NCBI GenBank assembly: GCA_003221035.1 | Contig: QHUB01000038.1 | Span: forward strand, 1 to 35,196 | Direction: 5' to 3' | DNA from: Gemmatimonadota bacterium | GTDB taxonomy: Bacteria; Gemmatimonadota; Gemmatimonadetes; Gemmatimonadales; GWC2-71-9 | DNA length: 35,196 bases | In this document: positions 25,601 to 34,087 of the stretch, piece after piece | Position numbering within the stretch: the first letter of the stretch is position 1 | How the letters are laid out: each line of letters opens with the position of its first letter | Program-made: the position numbers and the translations under genes | Notes under the pieces: model-generated | Database searches by the model: none | The model's input: only the letters and a program-made list of their open reading frames with translations | Told to the model about the DNA's origin: nothing

Positions 25601-25635
25601 CCGACCGTCGCGCGCTGGCCGCGGATCCTGTCTGA
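22621..25635 (+). CDS. Large adenine-specific DNA methyltransferase (Eco57I/PglX-like)
   Basis: This roughly 1004-residue protein is of the Eco57I / type IIG / BREX PglX kind. A conserved N-terminal half ([58 protein letters not shown], the last at about 325-329) leads to SAM motif [10 protein letters not shown] (Asp379) and catalytic motif IV NPPW (612-615), as in N6-adenine enzymes. [20 protein letters not shown] and a C-terminal specificity-like domain follow. No PD-(D/E)XK, HNH or PLD nuclease motif was seen, so it probably only modifies DNA. GTG 22621 is placed 6 bases after AGGGG; TTG 22618 or 22624 are alternatives. A tract of G5-C-G6-C-G7 (24550-24569) lies just after motif IV. The next gene, a SNF2 helicase, overlaps its 3' end. 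Confidence 0.88.
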   Translation: MLRDILARTTQIEQLGALFAALGYDAVWEPVPVRAWLGEVDGVARAALIARHGAFRVFALEATVPEAAARAAARRLSAGAERGLACALGGAPLRLVCAAGPVGVRTTTINVTAPAGAALATLERLVPAVGETALALSLRIGEVLASEGVTPRFFRAFRGTLVDLTEQLRTPRSRLDRHTLALTTLTRVLFLYFIQSKGWLDGDTRYVPHLLDRALFSRRHFHRSFLHALCFGALNRPPAQRSRAVRALGRIPFLNGGLFEPTALERLHRPAEWSNAAWRDAFDRLFERFHFSVSEHDAGEFVAPDMLGRVFEGVMDPDERRTSGSYYTPASLVREMVRAGLEAALTHRFGILPGAAARWVHERRAPTPAPSLRGLTVLDPAAGSGAFLLGALDELVALRCAAGDGPALVVKRDVLAHSLFGVDLTPTAVRLTELRLWLSLVADQNESDVNRVAPLPNLDGHVLQGDALLDPVMLAASMGGRAFRAGAADVRRLTAARHKHFLLASPEKRAAQAELDRAEATLARRLLDEALAALEAAIAELLGAARNRDLFGRRRALDSEQRQRLQRLHQSWRDLRTAHRKLRHEKAVPFFSFESQFADVMHQGGFDLVIGNPPWVRAERLPARVREALATRYSCWRSPGTRGGGGGRGGFAHKPDLAVAFTERALELARPAGVVALLVPAKLATSGYAEPLRRHLSATRIERVAPVPERVSHAFGAAVYPMALVVARADPAGTEITATALGAKPSVPGVPQRQLQRDGEGPWILTPQAERVRSRLLADFPTVGDRWTPQLGVKTGADDLFVLAQECSGTRPAIRGRDIAAFHCRPRRYVLWTHGADGLPLARLPRDLTERLARHEARLRRRADYRSGPPWQLFRTALGFAAHRVVWPDLARRLAAAVPAPQLVPLNTVYGIATRDAEDAASLAALFNSRWLTALARLVADPARGGFRRFNARVVAGLPIPPLGSPVWAELARRGAAREPADDLVADAFNLDDTDRRALAADPV
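24550..24569. repeat. G5-C-G6-C-G7 tract in the methyltransferase gene
   Basis: Three G runs of five, six and seven bases, split by single C, encode a Gly-rich loop (GGGGGRGG) after the NPPW motif. Slippage in the G7 run would truncate the enzyme. Confidence 0.9.
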
Positions 25636-27886
25636 GGATCTCGTTCCAGTCGCGGAGCCGCTCGCCGCCCTCCTTCAGCCGGGCGGCGAGGCGTCCGCAC
25701 GGCAGGTTGTAGCAACTGCGGCACGTGCGCTGCTCGACGTTGAACCGGCGGGACCAGGTCGGTCGTGGCCGGCCTGGCTCGCCCCACACCAGATACCGGC
25801 CGCCGAGCGATTGACGACGATCATCGCGCGATATGGCGGCGCGTTGCTTGCGGACGAGGTGGGGCTTGGCAAATCCTACGTCGCGCTCGCAATCGCACTC
25901 GCGACCCAAGAAACGTTCACGCTCATTGTTCCGGCCGTGCTCGTTCAGCAGTGGCGCGCGTTGTTGGATCGATTCGGCGTGCCGGAGACGCCCATCATCA
26001 CGCACGAGTCTCTGAGTGTGCAGAGTCGCCCGTTGCCGACCTTTGCCGCCCCATGCCGCCTTGTTGTCGTCGACGAGGCGCACCGCTTCCGTAATCCTGA
26101 AACCAATCGGTATCGAGCACTCGCCGGACTGGTCGTCGGCAGCCGCGTGCTGCTGGTAACCGCGACGCCGATCCACAACTCCGCTGGCGACCTGCTCCAT
26201 CTGCTGCGTCTGTTCCTGCGCGATCATGCCCTCGCGGCACTCGGAGTCCCATCGCTGCGAAACGCCGCTCGGCGCGAAGCCGACCGGTCGCTGGCGCACG
26301 CTGCGGTCGCGCGCGTGGTCGTCGCTCGCTCACGCGAGCGGGTGCGGCGTGGCTACGACGGCGGTCCCGTGAGCATGGTGTTCCCGCGCGCCACCACCGA
26401 AGCCATCCGGGCAGGGCCCGCGTCCGACTCGTTGCTTGCCGAATTGACCGCAGGAGTGAGCGCGTTACGCGGTGGCGGGACAGCCGCGCCTCTCCTGCGT
26501 CTGATGCTGCTGCGGCGCCTGGGATCGAGCATCGGCGCCTTCCGTGCCGCCCTCACTCGGCATGACGCCTACCTCGATCTCGCGATGCGCGCCGCAGACG
26601 AGGGCCGCGCGCTCTCGCCGCGCGAGTTCCAGCGCTGCTTTCCGCGTGCCGGGGAATCGGATATCCAGCTGGTCCTGTTCCCGGTGCTACTCGATCAGAC
26701 CGACAACATCGCCGCATTCGCGGATGATCACCGCGTGCTCGCGCGCCTGCGTGAGCTCGTGGCGCATCCCCCGGCAACCGACCCGAAGGCCGATGCTTTA
26801 CAAGAGCTCCTCACCAGGAAGGCCGTCAAGACGATCGTCTTCACCGACGCGCAGCCGACCGCGCGCTATTTGCTCCAACGGCTCCGCCACGCCCGAGTCG
26901 CGGCGGTGTTTGGACATGCTGGTCGGTTCGCTACGGGAACTGTCTCGCGGCACGAAGTCCTGCGCACGTTCGCGCCCCAGGCTCAGGGCGGATCCCGGCC
27001 GGTCGCGGCGCTCGAGACGGATGTCCTCATCGCCACCGATCTGTTGAGCGAGGGCCTCAATCTCCAGGATGCCGAGCGGGTCGTGCATTACGACCTGCCG
27101 TGGAGTCCCGCTCGCCTCGCACAGCGCGTCGGGCGTATCGACCGGCTGGGCTCGCCGCATCGCACGATCAGCACAGTGACATTCCTGCCGCCGCCGGCGC
27201 TTGCCCGGGCGCTCGAGCTCGAGGAGCGACTCGCGCGAAAGGTCAGTGCGCAGCAGGTCGCCGGCACCGGTGGCCGTCTCGACTGGTGTGATCAGCTCGC
27301 CGCGCTGGCGACTGCTTGCGAAGCACCCAACGGCTCGTGCGCCGCTGTCGAGGGCGAGCCACCGAGTACGGCACTGATCGTCCGGATCGCCGGACTCGTG
27401 GACGCGATTGTGGTTGAGGGACAGACCGCCCGGACCAACCCCGCTGCCGCGACGCGTATTCTCGCCGGCGCGGCCTCAAGAAATCCGGTTGCCGTCGATC
27501 GACAGCAACTCCAAAGTGCGATCGACGCGGCAGCGCCGTTGATCCGCTCACGCCTCGCGGCGGTGCAGGAAGCCCGCTGGCGCGCGGGCGACCGCGATCG
27601 TTTCGCGCGCCGGCTCATTCCGTGGGTGCTGTCGGCGGCCCGACGCGCGGCGCGCCGGGGTGATGGAGAGCAGCTGAGCTCGCTCGATACGCTGGTCTCC
27701 CGGCTTGCCCTTGGCATGACCGCCGGGGAGGAGCTCAGGCTGGAAGACCTGCTCTCGCGACCTGAGCCGCTGCTCGTGCAGGACCTGCTCGGGTGGCACC
27801 AGGGACTGCCGCCCGTGGATTCTCAAGAGTCGTCCGTGAGCGTCGATCTCGTCGCCGCAGTCAGCGTCGGCTCACCATCGCAGTAG
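25595..27886 (+). CDS. SNF2-family helicase/translocase partner of the methyltransferase
   Basis: This roughly 763-residue ATPase is of the SNF2/RapA/DrmD kind. Walker A is ADEVGLGKS (Lys93), motif II is DEAH (160-163, [11 protein letters not shown]), motif III is VTATPIHN, and the C-terminal helicase lobe has [20 protein letters not shown] (about 478-497) and motif [10 protein letters not shown] (510-517). The final 230 residues are helical and show no nuclease motif. It should move along duplex DNA using ATP. The start is uncertain because no Shine-Dalgarno is visible: ATG 25595 (41-base overlap with the methyltransferase gene) is chosen, ATG 25580 is possible. The overlap implies coupled translation. 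Methylase plus SNF2 translocase resembles drmMI-drmD of DISARM, but drmA, drmB and drmC are absent nearby. Confidence 0.86.
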   Translation: MIPTVARWPRILSEDLVPVAEPLAALLQPGGEASARQVVATAARALLDVEPAGPGRSWPAWLAPHQIPAAERLTTIIARYGGALLADEVGLGKSYVALAIALATQETFTLIVPAVLVQQWRALLDRFGVPETPIITHESLSVQSRPLPTFAAPCRLVVVDEAHRFRNPETNRYRALAGLVVGSRVLLVTATPIHNSAGDLLHLLRLFLRDHALAALGVPSLRNAARREADRSLAHAAVARVVVARSRERVRRGYDGGPVSMVFPRATTEAIRAGPASDSLLAELTAGVSALRGGGTAAPLLRLMLLRRLGSSIGAFRAALTRHDAYLDLAMRAADEGRALSPREFQRCFPRAGESDIQLVLFPVLLDQTDNIAAFADDHRVLARLRELVAHPPATDPKADALQELLTRKAVKTIVFTDAQPTARYLLQRLRHARVAAVFGHAGRFATGTVSRHEVLRTFAPQAQGGSRPVAALETDVLIATDLLSEGLNLQDAERVVHYDLPWSPARLAQRVGRIDRLGSPHRTISTVTFLPPPALARALELEERLARKVSAQQVAGTGGRLDWCDQLAALATACEAPNGSCAAVEGEPPSTALIVRIAGLVDAIVVEGQTARTNPAAATRILAGAASRNPVAVDRQQLQSAIDAAAPLIRSRLAAVQEARWRAGDRDRFARRLIPWVLSAARRAARRGDGEQLSSLDTLVSRLALGMTAGEELRLEDLLSRPEPLLVQDLLGWHQGLPPVDSQESSVSVDLVAAVSVGSPSQ

Positions 27887-27894
27887 ATTCCGGT

Positions 27895-28545
27895 GTGGCG
27901 CTCGACACCTTCCTCTTCGATCTCGACGGCACGATCATCGATTCGATCGAGCTGATCCTGCGCTCCTACCGCCACACCATGGAGCTGCACCGCTGCAACG
28001 AGCCGGCCCCGCCCGACGACCTGTGGATCAAAGGCCTGGGGACGCCGCTCTGGACGCAGTTCGGCCAGATCACCGACGACAAAGCGGAGATCGAAGCGAT
28101 GGTGCAGACCTATCGCACGTACAACCTCACCCATCACGACGCCCTGGTGAAACCGTACGAAGGCGTCGTGGATGAGATCCGGCGCATCAAGCGGGCCGGC
28201 AAGCGACTCGGCGTCGTGACCAGCAAGCTGCGCGACGGGGCGATGCGGGGCATTCGCATCTCCGGGCTCGACGAAGTGTTCGACATCATCGTCGGCTGCG
28301 ATGACGTCAAGAACTTCAAGCCGCATCCGGAGCCCGTGCTCAAAGCGGTGGACGAATTGGGAGTCGCAAAAACAGGCACCGTCTTTATCGGCGACTCGCG
28401 TCACGACATGGAGTGTGGCCGAGCTGCCGGCGTGAAAACGGCCGCTGTGCTGTGGGGACCGTTTGATCGCGAACACCTGCAGGATCTGTCGCCCGACTAC
28501 TGGCTGGAGAAACCCGAGGACCTGAGGCAGCTTTACGAGCCATGA
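27895..28545 (+). CDS. HAD-superfamily phosphatase (phosphoglycolate/PpaX-like)
   Basis: This 216-residue hydrolase shows all four HAD motifs: FLFDLDGTIIDS (nucleophile Asp), VVTSKLRDG, the Lys of NFKPHPEPVLKA, and VFIGDSRHDMECGRAAG (acidic pair). The helical cap between motifs I and II has the size of subclass I caps, as in phosphoglycolate phosphatase and pyrophosphatase PpaX; the substrate is not determined. GTG 27895 starts 8 bases after the helicase stop, with no Shine-Dalgarno; TAGATT at 27884-27889 lies 5 bases before it. The stop overlaps the next start as ATGA, linking it to the aminotransferase. Confidence 0.86.
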   Translation: MALDTFLFDLDGTIIDSIELILRSYRHTMELHRCNEPAPPDDLWIKGLGTPLWTQFGQITDDKAEIEAMVQTYRTYNLTHHDALVKPYEGVVDEIRRIKRAGKRLGVVTSKLRDGAMRGIRISGLDEVFDIIVGCDDVKNFKPHPEPVLKAVDELGVAKTGTVFIGDSRHDMECGRAAGVKTAAVLWGPFDREHLQDLSPDYWLEKPEDLRQLYEP

Positions 28546-29681
28546 GCCTTCCCACGCGATTCGTCCAATTCGATCTCGAACGCTGGCAGAGTACCTGGGA
28601 AAACCGGGTCCGCTACAATCTCTCTGAATCCGGCGTCCATCCGCTCAGCATCCAGGAGCTCCTCGGCCTCGCCGGCGCGTCCGCACTGCCGTTGCTCGAG
28701 GTTCGGCTCGGCTACGCGCAGTCGAACGGCTCAGACCTGTTACGGGAGCGCATCGCGGCGCTCTATCCAGGCGCGTCGCCAGATCAGGTGCTCGTCACCA
28801 CCGGCAGCTCCGAAGCGAACTTCGTGACCTGCTGGCGTCTGATCGAGCCCGGCGACAAAGTCGCCGTGATGATGCCGAACTACATGCAGACCGCGGGACT
28901 GACCCAGAACTTCGGCGCGCAGGTCCGGCCGTTCCAGCTGCACGAGAAGGAAGGGTGGGAGCCGTATGCGGAGGAGATACGCACGGCGATCGCGCCCGGC
29001 ACGAAGCTCGTCGTCGTGACCAACCCCCATAACCCCACAGGCCATGTGCTGGGCGCCGAAGCCCGCAAGACGATCCTGGACCGCGCGGCGGAAGTGGGCG
29101 CATGGATTCTGGCGGACGAGGTGTACACAGGTGCCGAGCGCGACGGCAAAACCACGCAGTCGTTCTGGGGCTCAGGCTACAACAAGGTCGTCATCGTCAA
29201 CGGACTGTCGAAAGCATACGGTCTGCCCGGCCTGCGGATCGGCTGGATCATCTCGAGCCGGGAATTCAACGAGGAAGTGTGGGCCCGTCACGACTACACG
29301 ACGATCGGGCCGTCGGGCGCGAGCGATCACCTCGCCGCCGTCGCGCTCGAGCCGCACGTACGCGACAAGCTCATCGAGCGCACGCGTCGGATCCTGCATG
29401 CGAACTATCCGGTGATGGAGGCGTGGCTCAAGAGCTTCGGCGACACATTCTCCTGGCACGCGCCGAGCGCTGGGGCAATCTGCTGGGCGCGCTACCGCGG
29501 CGCGATTCCCGCAACCGACGTCGTCGAAAAGCTGCGCGCGCAGCACAGCGTTTTGCTCTGCCCCGGCGATCACTTCGGCATGCCGGGATTCCTGCGCTTC
29601 GGCTACGGCGACGAGCTACAGCATTTCCAGGAAGCCTTGGCGGAAACGGAGCGTGGGCTGCGCCGGCTGTTCAGTGACTGA
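28542..29681 (+). CDS. PLP-dependent aminotransferase, fold type I
   Basis: This 379-residue class I/II aminotransferase-like enzyme has VTTGSSEANF (phosphate-binding region), VVVTNPHNPTGHVL, ILADEVYTGAE (Asp that pairs with the pyridine nitrogen), and VNGLSKAYGLPGLRIGW, whose Lys should bind PLP. FLRFGYG near the end holds the Arg for the substrate carboxylate. Similar enzymes include aspartate-type aminotransferases and the capreomycidine-synthase group, so the amino donor is uncertain. The ATGA overlap with the HAD gene fixes the start and implies co-expression. Only two bases separate its stop from that of the convergent phosphate transporter. Confidence 0.88.
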   Translation: MSLPTRFVQFDLERWQSTWENRVRYNLSESGVHPLSIQELLGLAGASALPLLEVRLGYAQSNGSDLLRERIAALYPGASPDQVLVTTGSSEANFVTCWRLIEPGDKVAVMMPNYMQTAGLTQNFGAQVRPFQLHEKEGWEPYAEEIRTAIAPGTKLVVVTNPHNPTGHVLGAEARKTILDRAAEVGAWILADEVYTGAERDGKTTQSFWGSGYNKVVIVNGLSKAYGLPGLRIGWIISSREFNEEVWARHDYTTIGPSGASDHLAAVALEPHVRDKLIERTRRILHANYPVMEAWLKSFGDTFSWHAPSAGAICWARYRGAIPATDVVEKLRAQHSVLLCPGDHFGMPGFLRFGYGDELQHFQEALAETERGLRRLFSD

Positions 29682-29683
29682 CC

Positions 29684-30715
29684 CTAGACGAACGCGCGCA
29701 GCAACACGTAGCTGAGCCCACCGATCCCGGCCGCGGCCGGGATCGTCGCCATCCACGCCCAGACGATCCGCCCCGCGACGCCCCATCGCACCGCCGAGAA
29801 CCGCTGGACCGCGCCGACGCCGGTGATGGCGCCGGTGATCGTGTGCGTCGTACTGACCGGAATGCCGTAATGCGACGATACGAACAGCGTGATCGCCCCC
29901 GCGGTCTCGGCGCAGAACCCGCCGAACGGCGTCAGCTTGGTGATGCGCTGGCCCATCGTCCTGACGATGCGCCAGCCGCCCGCCATGGTCCCCAGTCCGA
30001 TGGCGGCGCCGGCCGCCACGATGACCCACGGTGGAATGTGCTCGGCATCGGTGAGATGAAACAGCTGGATCGGAAAGTTCACGAACAGCGCCTGGCTCGA
30101 TACCAGCAGGGCGACGATGATGCCCATCGTTTTCTGCGCGTCGTTCGTTCCGTGGCCGAGCGAGTAGAGCGCCGCGGACACGAGCTGCAGCACTCGGAAT
30201 GTTTTGTCGACTCGCCGGGGCAGCGATCGCCGCAGCGACCACGACAACGCCACCGTGAGCAGCAGCGCCAGCATGAACCCCATGACCGGCGCGACGACGA
30301 TGAAAATCAGCGTCTTGGTCCAGCCGCTCGCGATGATCGCGGAGAATCCGGACTTCGCGACGGCGGCGCCGGCGTACCCCCCGATGAGCGCGTGCGATGA
30401 CGAGGTCGGCAGCCCCAGCCACCACGTGACGAGGTCCCAGGTGATCGCTCCCAGGAGCCCGCCGAGTACGACGGTCGAATCAACGACGTTGAGATCGATC
30501 AGTCCCTTGCCAATGGTCTTCGCGATCGCAGTGCCGAAGACAAACGCGGCGATGAAGTTCCAGAACGCCGCCCATACGACCGCGGCGCTCGGCGAGAGCA
30601 CGCGCGTGGACACGACCGTCGCAATCGAGTTGGCCGCGTCGTGAAAGCCATTGATGAAGTCGAATGTGAGGGCGACGAGCAGGATCGCCAGAACGAACCA
30701 GACGGAGCCGGTCAT
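29684..30715 (-). CDS. pit: PiT-family inorganic phosphate transporter
   Basis: This 343-residue inner-membrane transporter has about ten hydrophobic segments. The duplicated PiT signatures are FINGFHDAANSIATVVSTR in the first half and GHGTNDAQKTMGIIVALL in the second. It should import phosphate, perhaps as a metal-phosphate complex, with protons or sodium. ATG 30715 overlaps the stop of the upstream DUF47 gene as TGATG, so the pair is translationally coupled, as is common for Pit and its PhoU-like partner. A 24-base perfect palindrome (29722-29745) lies in the last codons. Confidence 0.93.
   Translation of the reverse strand: MTGSVWFVLAILLVALTFDFINGFHDAANSIATVVSTRVLSPSAAVVWAAFWNFIAAFVFGTAIAKTIGKGLIDLNVVDSTVVLGGLLGAITWDLVTWWLGLPTSSSHALIGGYAGAAVAKSGFSAIIASGWTKTLIFIVVAPVMGFMLALLLTVALSWSLRRSLPRRVDKTFRVLQLVSAALYSLGHGTNDAQKTMGIIVALLVSSQALFVNFPIQLFHLTDAEHIPPWVIVAAGAAIGLGTMAGGWRIVRTMGQRITKLTPFGGFCAETAGAITLFVSSHYGIPVSTTHTITGAITGVGAVQRFSAVRWGVAGRIVWAWMATIPAAAGIGGLSYVLLRAFV
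29722..29745. repeat. 24-base perfect palindrome at the 3' end of the phosphate transporter gene
   Basis: The self-complementary stretch sits in the codons for TIPAAAGIG, about 35 bases before the stop, between convergent genes. It has no U-run after it, but could fold in either transcript. Confidence 0.75.
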
Positions 30716-31329
30716 CAGGCGTGCTTTATCGTGATTGACTCGACCACGTTGGCAACGTCCTCGCCCTGGTCGAGCGTGCCCTCCAGATTGTCGTAGATCT
30801 CTTTCCACTTGATCAGCTCGATGGCGTCGCGCTCTTTCGCGAACAACTGGCCGAGCGACTCGTGGTAGATCGCGTCCCCTTCCTCTTCGAGCTGCTTGGC
30901 TTCAATGCAGTAGCGCATCACGTCATCGCCCTTCTTGAGTCTGCTTACCGCTTCCGCCAGCACGGCCATCATGCGCTCCAACACCTCGGTGATGCGCAGC
31001 ACCCCGGGCGGCGCCACTCCCAGACCGAAGATCTGCGCGCGCCGCGCGGTGCCATCCATCGCGTCCATCACGTCATCGAGATCCGAGGCGAGCTGATGGA
31101 TGTCTTCGCGGTCGAGGGGTGTGATGAACGTACGGTCGAGACGGTTGACGACTTCGTGCGTGACCTGATCGGCTTCGTGCTCGAGCCGCTTCAGCGCCTC
31201 GACGTGCGGCGTGCGGCGATCGGGCGGCGCCTCGAACAGCTTCCGCAAATGCGCGACGGCTTCCTTGTTGCGATTGGCGACTTCGGTAAACAGAGCGAAG
31301 AACTCTTCTTCGCGCGGCAGGAGACGCAC
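30715..31329 (-). CDS. DUF47 PhoU-like partner of the phosphate transporter
   Basis: This 204-residue all-helical protein is of the DUF47/PhoU-like family: FFALFTEVANRNKEAVAHLRKL, LKRLEHEADQVTHEVVNRLD, TFITPLDREDIHQLASDLDDVMDAMDG and a C-terminal EGTLDQGEDVANVVESI. The acidic ExxxD-type repeats bind metal in relatives. It probably controls the Pit transporter it is coupled to. GTG 31329 is chosen because GGAGA stands 4 bases before it; an in-frame TTG 54 bases upstream would add a Pro/Arg-rich stretch with no family likeness. Confidence 0.9.
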   Translation of the reverse strand: MRLLPREEEFFALFTEVANRNKEAVAHLRKLFEAPPDRRTPHVEALKRLEHEADQVTHEVVNRLDRTFITPLDREDIHQLASDLDDVMDAMDGTARRAQIFGLGVAPPGVLRITEVLERMMAVLAEAVSRLKKGDDVMRYCIEAKQLEEEGDAIYHESLGQLFAKERDAIELIKWKEIYDNLEGTLDQGEDVANVVESITIKHA

Positions 31330-31398
31330 GGGTTCTCCGGGGCGTGGTGGTCCGCAAAAGATAGCGGCCCTCGGGAATGGCAACTAGGTTATCGGCTC

Positions 31399-32832
31399 AT
31401 GACTACTACCCCGGCCCCGTCCCAACCGGTCGAGTTCGTCCGGGCCATCACGCGGCTGGATGCGACCGCCCTCGTCGTCGGATCGATGATCGGATCCGGC
31501 ATTTTCATAGTCTCGGCGGACATTCTGCGGCAGGTCCATTCGCCCGGGCTGCTGCTCACCACCTGGATCGTGTCGGGAATCGTAACGCTCCTGGGCGCCC
31601 TCTCATACGGTGAGCTCGCCGCGATGTATCCGAAGGCGGGCGGCAACTATGTCTATCTCCGCGAGGCCATTTCACCGCTGTTCGGCTACCTCTACGGCTG
31701 GACGCTATTCGTCGTGATTCAGACCGGCACGATCGCCGCCGTGGCCGTCGCGTTCGCGCGCTTCACCTCGGTGCTGTGGCCGGGGCTGTCGCCGAACATT
31801 TTCCTGGGAACCACGATCAGATTCCCGGATCCCATCGGGGCGATCCAAATCGGCCTCTCGCCGCAACGTCTATTCGCCATCGTCTCGATCGTCATTCTGA
31901 CCGCGATCAACGTCCGCGGCGTGAAGACCGCCGCCTTCATCCAGACGACCCTCACCGCGGTCAAGACCGCGGCGCTCGCGGGACTGATCCTGCTCGGCGT
32001 CACCATCGGCCGCAACGCAGAAGCGATCGCGGCCAATCTCGGCGCGAATTTCTGGGCCGGTGGCGCGCTCACCCTCGGCGTGCTGCCGGTCGTCGGTGGC
32101 GCCATGGTGGGGTCGCTGTTCTCGATGGACGCCTGGAACAACGTGGGATTCGCCGGATCCGAGCTCAAGAATCCCGAGCGGGATCTGCCATTCGCGATGG
32201 GCGCGGGTGTCATCACCGTGACGTCGCTCTATGTGCTCGCGAATGTCGCGTACCTGCTGGTGCTGCCGAACAGTGCGATCGCGACCGCGCCCCAGGATCG
32301 CGTCGGGACTGCCGCATTGCAGGCGATGCTCGGCACGCCCGGTCTCTACATCATGGCGATCGCGATCATGATCTCCACGTTCGGCTGCAATAACGGACTG
32401 ATTCTCTCGGGCGCCCGCGTGTACTACGCCATGGCCTGCGACAATCTGTTCTTCAGGTCAGCCGGAATGCTGCATCCCGAGTACAAGACCCCATCGCTCG
32501 CGCTGATCGCGCAGGCGATCTGGACCTGCGTGCTCTGCCTCTCCGGCACCTATGGTCAGCTGCTCAACTTCGTGATCTTCGCCGCGGTCATGTTCTACGC
32601 CGTGACGGCCATCGGCATCTTCCGGCTGCGTCAGAAGCACCCAGAGCTTCCGCGACCCGTGAAAGCACCGGGGTACCCGGTCCTGCCGGCGCTGTACGTC
32701 GTGCTCACAGGCCTGATCGCGGTTGATCTGCTGATCCAGGGCGCCACGCGGACCTACGCATTCCTCGGGCTTATTCTCGTTCTGCTCGGCGTGCCTGTGT
32801 ACTTCGGCTGGAGGCGTCTGGCCCGCAGATAG
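31399..32832 (+). CDS. APC-family amino acid permease
   Basis: This 477-residue inner-membrane protein has about 12 hydrophobic segments and the APC signatures: LDATALVVGSMIGSGIFIVS in TM1 (unwound GSGIF substrate loop), SYGELAAMYPKAGGNYVYLREA after TM2, and FAGSELKNPERDLPFAMG after TM6. It resembles LAT/SteT-type exchangers, so it likely moves a neutral or basic amino acid. ATG 31399 has no Shine-Dalgarno; TAGGTT at 31385-31390 lies 8 bases upstream. The gene is divergent from the DUF47-pit pair with a 69-base gap. Confidence 0.9.
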   Translation: MTTTPAPSQPVEFVRAITRLDATALVVGSMIGSGIFIVSADILRQVHSPGLLLTTWIVSGIVTLLGALSYGELAAMYPKAGGNYVYLREAISPLFGYLYGWTLFVVIQTGTIAAVAVAFARFTSVLWPGLSPNIFLGTTIRFPDPIGAIQIGLSPQRLFAIVSIVILTAINVRGVKTAAFIQTTLTAVKTAALAGLILLGVTIGRNAEAIAANLGANFWAGGALTLGVLPVVGGAMVGSLFSMDAWNNVGFAGSELKNPERDLPFAMGAGVITVTSLYVLANVAYLLVLPNSAIATAPQDRVGTAALQAMLGTPGLYIMAIAIMISTFGCNNGLILSGARVYYAMACDNLFFRSAGMLHPEYKTPSLALIAQAIWTCVLCLSGTYGQLLNFVIFAAVMFYAVTAIGIFRLRQKHPELPRPVKAPGYPVLPALYVVLTGLIAVDLLIQGATRTYAFLGLILVLLGVPVYFGWRRLARR

Positions 32833-32856
32833 GGTTTCGGGTTATATTCGGGGTGT

Positions 32857-32985
32857 ATGGCCGTAAAGAAGCCCCGGGAATCCACCCCGCCCAAGGCCCT
32901 TCCGTGCCCGGATTGCGGTGCCAAGACCGCTCACCAGTCGGGGTGTGTCGTCTGCCTCCAGTGTGGGTGGGCCCGCTGTGGCTAG
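32857..32985 (+). CDS. Small zinc-ribbon protein (42 residues)
   Basis: This short reading frame encodes a basic N-terminus followed by a compact cysteine-rich ribbon: LPCPDCG (Cys17, Cys20), then GCVVCLQCGWARCG (Cys30, Cys33, Cys36, Cys41). The pattern resembles the C-terminal zinc-ribbon tail of B12-dependent ribonucleotide reductase (NrdJ), but no reductase is nearby, so it seems to be a stand-alone protein. The start has TATATT (32843-32848) 8 bases upstream and GGGGTG directly before the ATG. It lies 24 bases after the permease gene and its stop overlaps the radical-SAM start by 8 bases. Codon-level sense of the Cys pattern supports it as real. Confidence 0.7.
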   Translation: MAVKKPRESTPPKALPCPDCGAKTAHQSGCVVCLQCGWARCG

Positions 32986-34087
32986 CTGGGCGGACGCCCC
33001 TGCAGGCGACCTGAACCCCAAGCGGCCGAAAAGCGCCGCCCAACTGCCGCTGCTCAAGTCTGACCGTCAGACTATCCGGCTGTCCGACACAGTCCTCGAT
33101 GAGCGGCTCCGTGGTACACGATTCGTTTCCATCACACCGCGCCGTGTTCTCAACTCACCCAAGTCCACGGGCATGGACTACTGGTCGCTCAATCCGTATG
33201 TCGGCTGCGAATTCGGCTGCAGTTACTGCTACGCGCGCTACACCCATCGGTACGTCGTCGAACGAGCGCACGACGCCGGCAAGATCACCGATGCCGAGTT
33301 TCTGGACTACCGTGGCGCGCACGGGTGGGAAGCCTTCGAGAAGCGGATCTTCGTGAAGGAGCAGGTCGTCGGCGCGCTCGAAGCCGATCTCAAACACGTT
33401 CCGCTTGGCGAATGCATTGTGATCGGCACGGCCACCGATCCATATCAGCCCGCCGAGCGCCGCTTCAAGATCACGCGCGCCGTGTTGCAGCGGCTGACAC
33501 GATGCGAAGGTCTCTCGTTCGGGATCATCACGAAGAGTCCGCTGATCGTGCGCGACTCGGATTTGCTGCTGCGGCTCCAGGAGCGGAACGAGCTCCAGAT
33601 TCACATTTCCCTGATCACGCACGACGCCGTCCTGGCGCGAAAGCTCGAGGCGCGGTCGCCCGTGCCGGCGGCGCGGCTGCGCGCGCTGCGCAAGCTGGTG
33701 GATACGGGCGTGCATGCGGGACTGATCGTTGCCCCCGTGTTGCCCGGGATCACCGATGACCTTCCGCATCTCGACGCGCTCTTTGCCGCCGCCAAAGATG
33801 CCGGCGCGCTGTTCGTACATGCGGGCGCGTTACGACTGTACGCCGCGGTCCGAGATCGCTTTTACATGGTTCTCCAGGAGCACTTTCCGGAGCTCGTGGC
33901 ACGATACACGCGCGCATATGCGCGGCAGGCCGGCGCGCCCAAGGAGTACGCAAAAGCGTTGTCGCGACGGGTCGAGGAACTGCGGAAGAAGCACGGATTC
34001 AAGAACCACACGGGGATGATCGATCGCTACCGGCCGGCCAAGATGCCGGTTCAGGGCGAGCTCGAGCTGCGCGGCAGTCTGCCTTAG
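32978..34087 (+). CDS. Radical-SAM protein, Rv2578c / spore-photolyase-like
   Basis: This 369-residue protein has a radical-SAM cluster motif CEFGCSYCYARYTHR (Cys77, Cys81, Cys84; CX3CX2C) after NPYVGCEFGC. The rest matches the Rv2578c/SplB-related family (VIGTATDPYQPAERRFKITRAVL, LSFGIITKSPLIVRD, LQIHISLITHD, LIVAPVLPGITD). Such proteins are often annotated as photolyase-like, but their reaction is mostly unknown. GTG 32978 is chosen because it makes an 8-base overlap with the zinc-ribbon gene; GTG or ATG codons further upstream would run through that gene in another frame. The stop overlaps a convergent lipoprotein gene by 4 bases. Confidence 0.87.
   Translation: MASWADAPAGDLNPKRPKSAAQLPLLKSDRQTIRLSDTVLDERLRGTRFVSITPRRVLNSPKSTGMDYWSLNPYVGCEFGCSYCYARYTHRYVVERAHDAGKITDAEFLDYRGAHGWEAFEKRIFVKEQVVGALEADLKHVPLGECIVIGTATDPYQPAERRFKITRAVLQRLTRCEGLSFGIITKSPLIVRDSDLLLRLQERNELQIHISLITHDAVLARKLEARSPVPAARLRALRKLVDTGVHAGLIVAPVLPGITDDLPHLDALFAAAKDAGALFVHAGALRLYAAVRDRFYMVLQEHFPELVARYTRAYARQAGAPKEYAKALSRRVEELRKKHGFKNHTGMIDRYRPAKMPVQGELELRGSLP

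Noticed and set aside
22621-27886. Complete DISARM or BREX system
   Set aside because: No drmA, drmB, drmC, pglZ, brxC or related genes are present on either side within the window.
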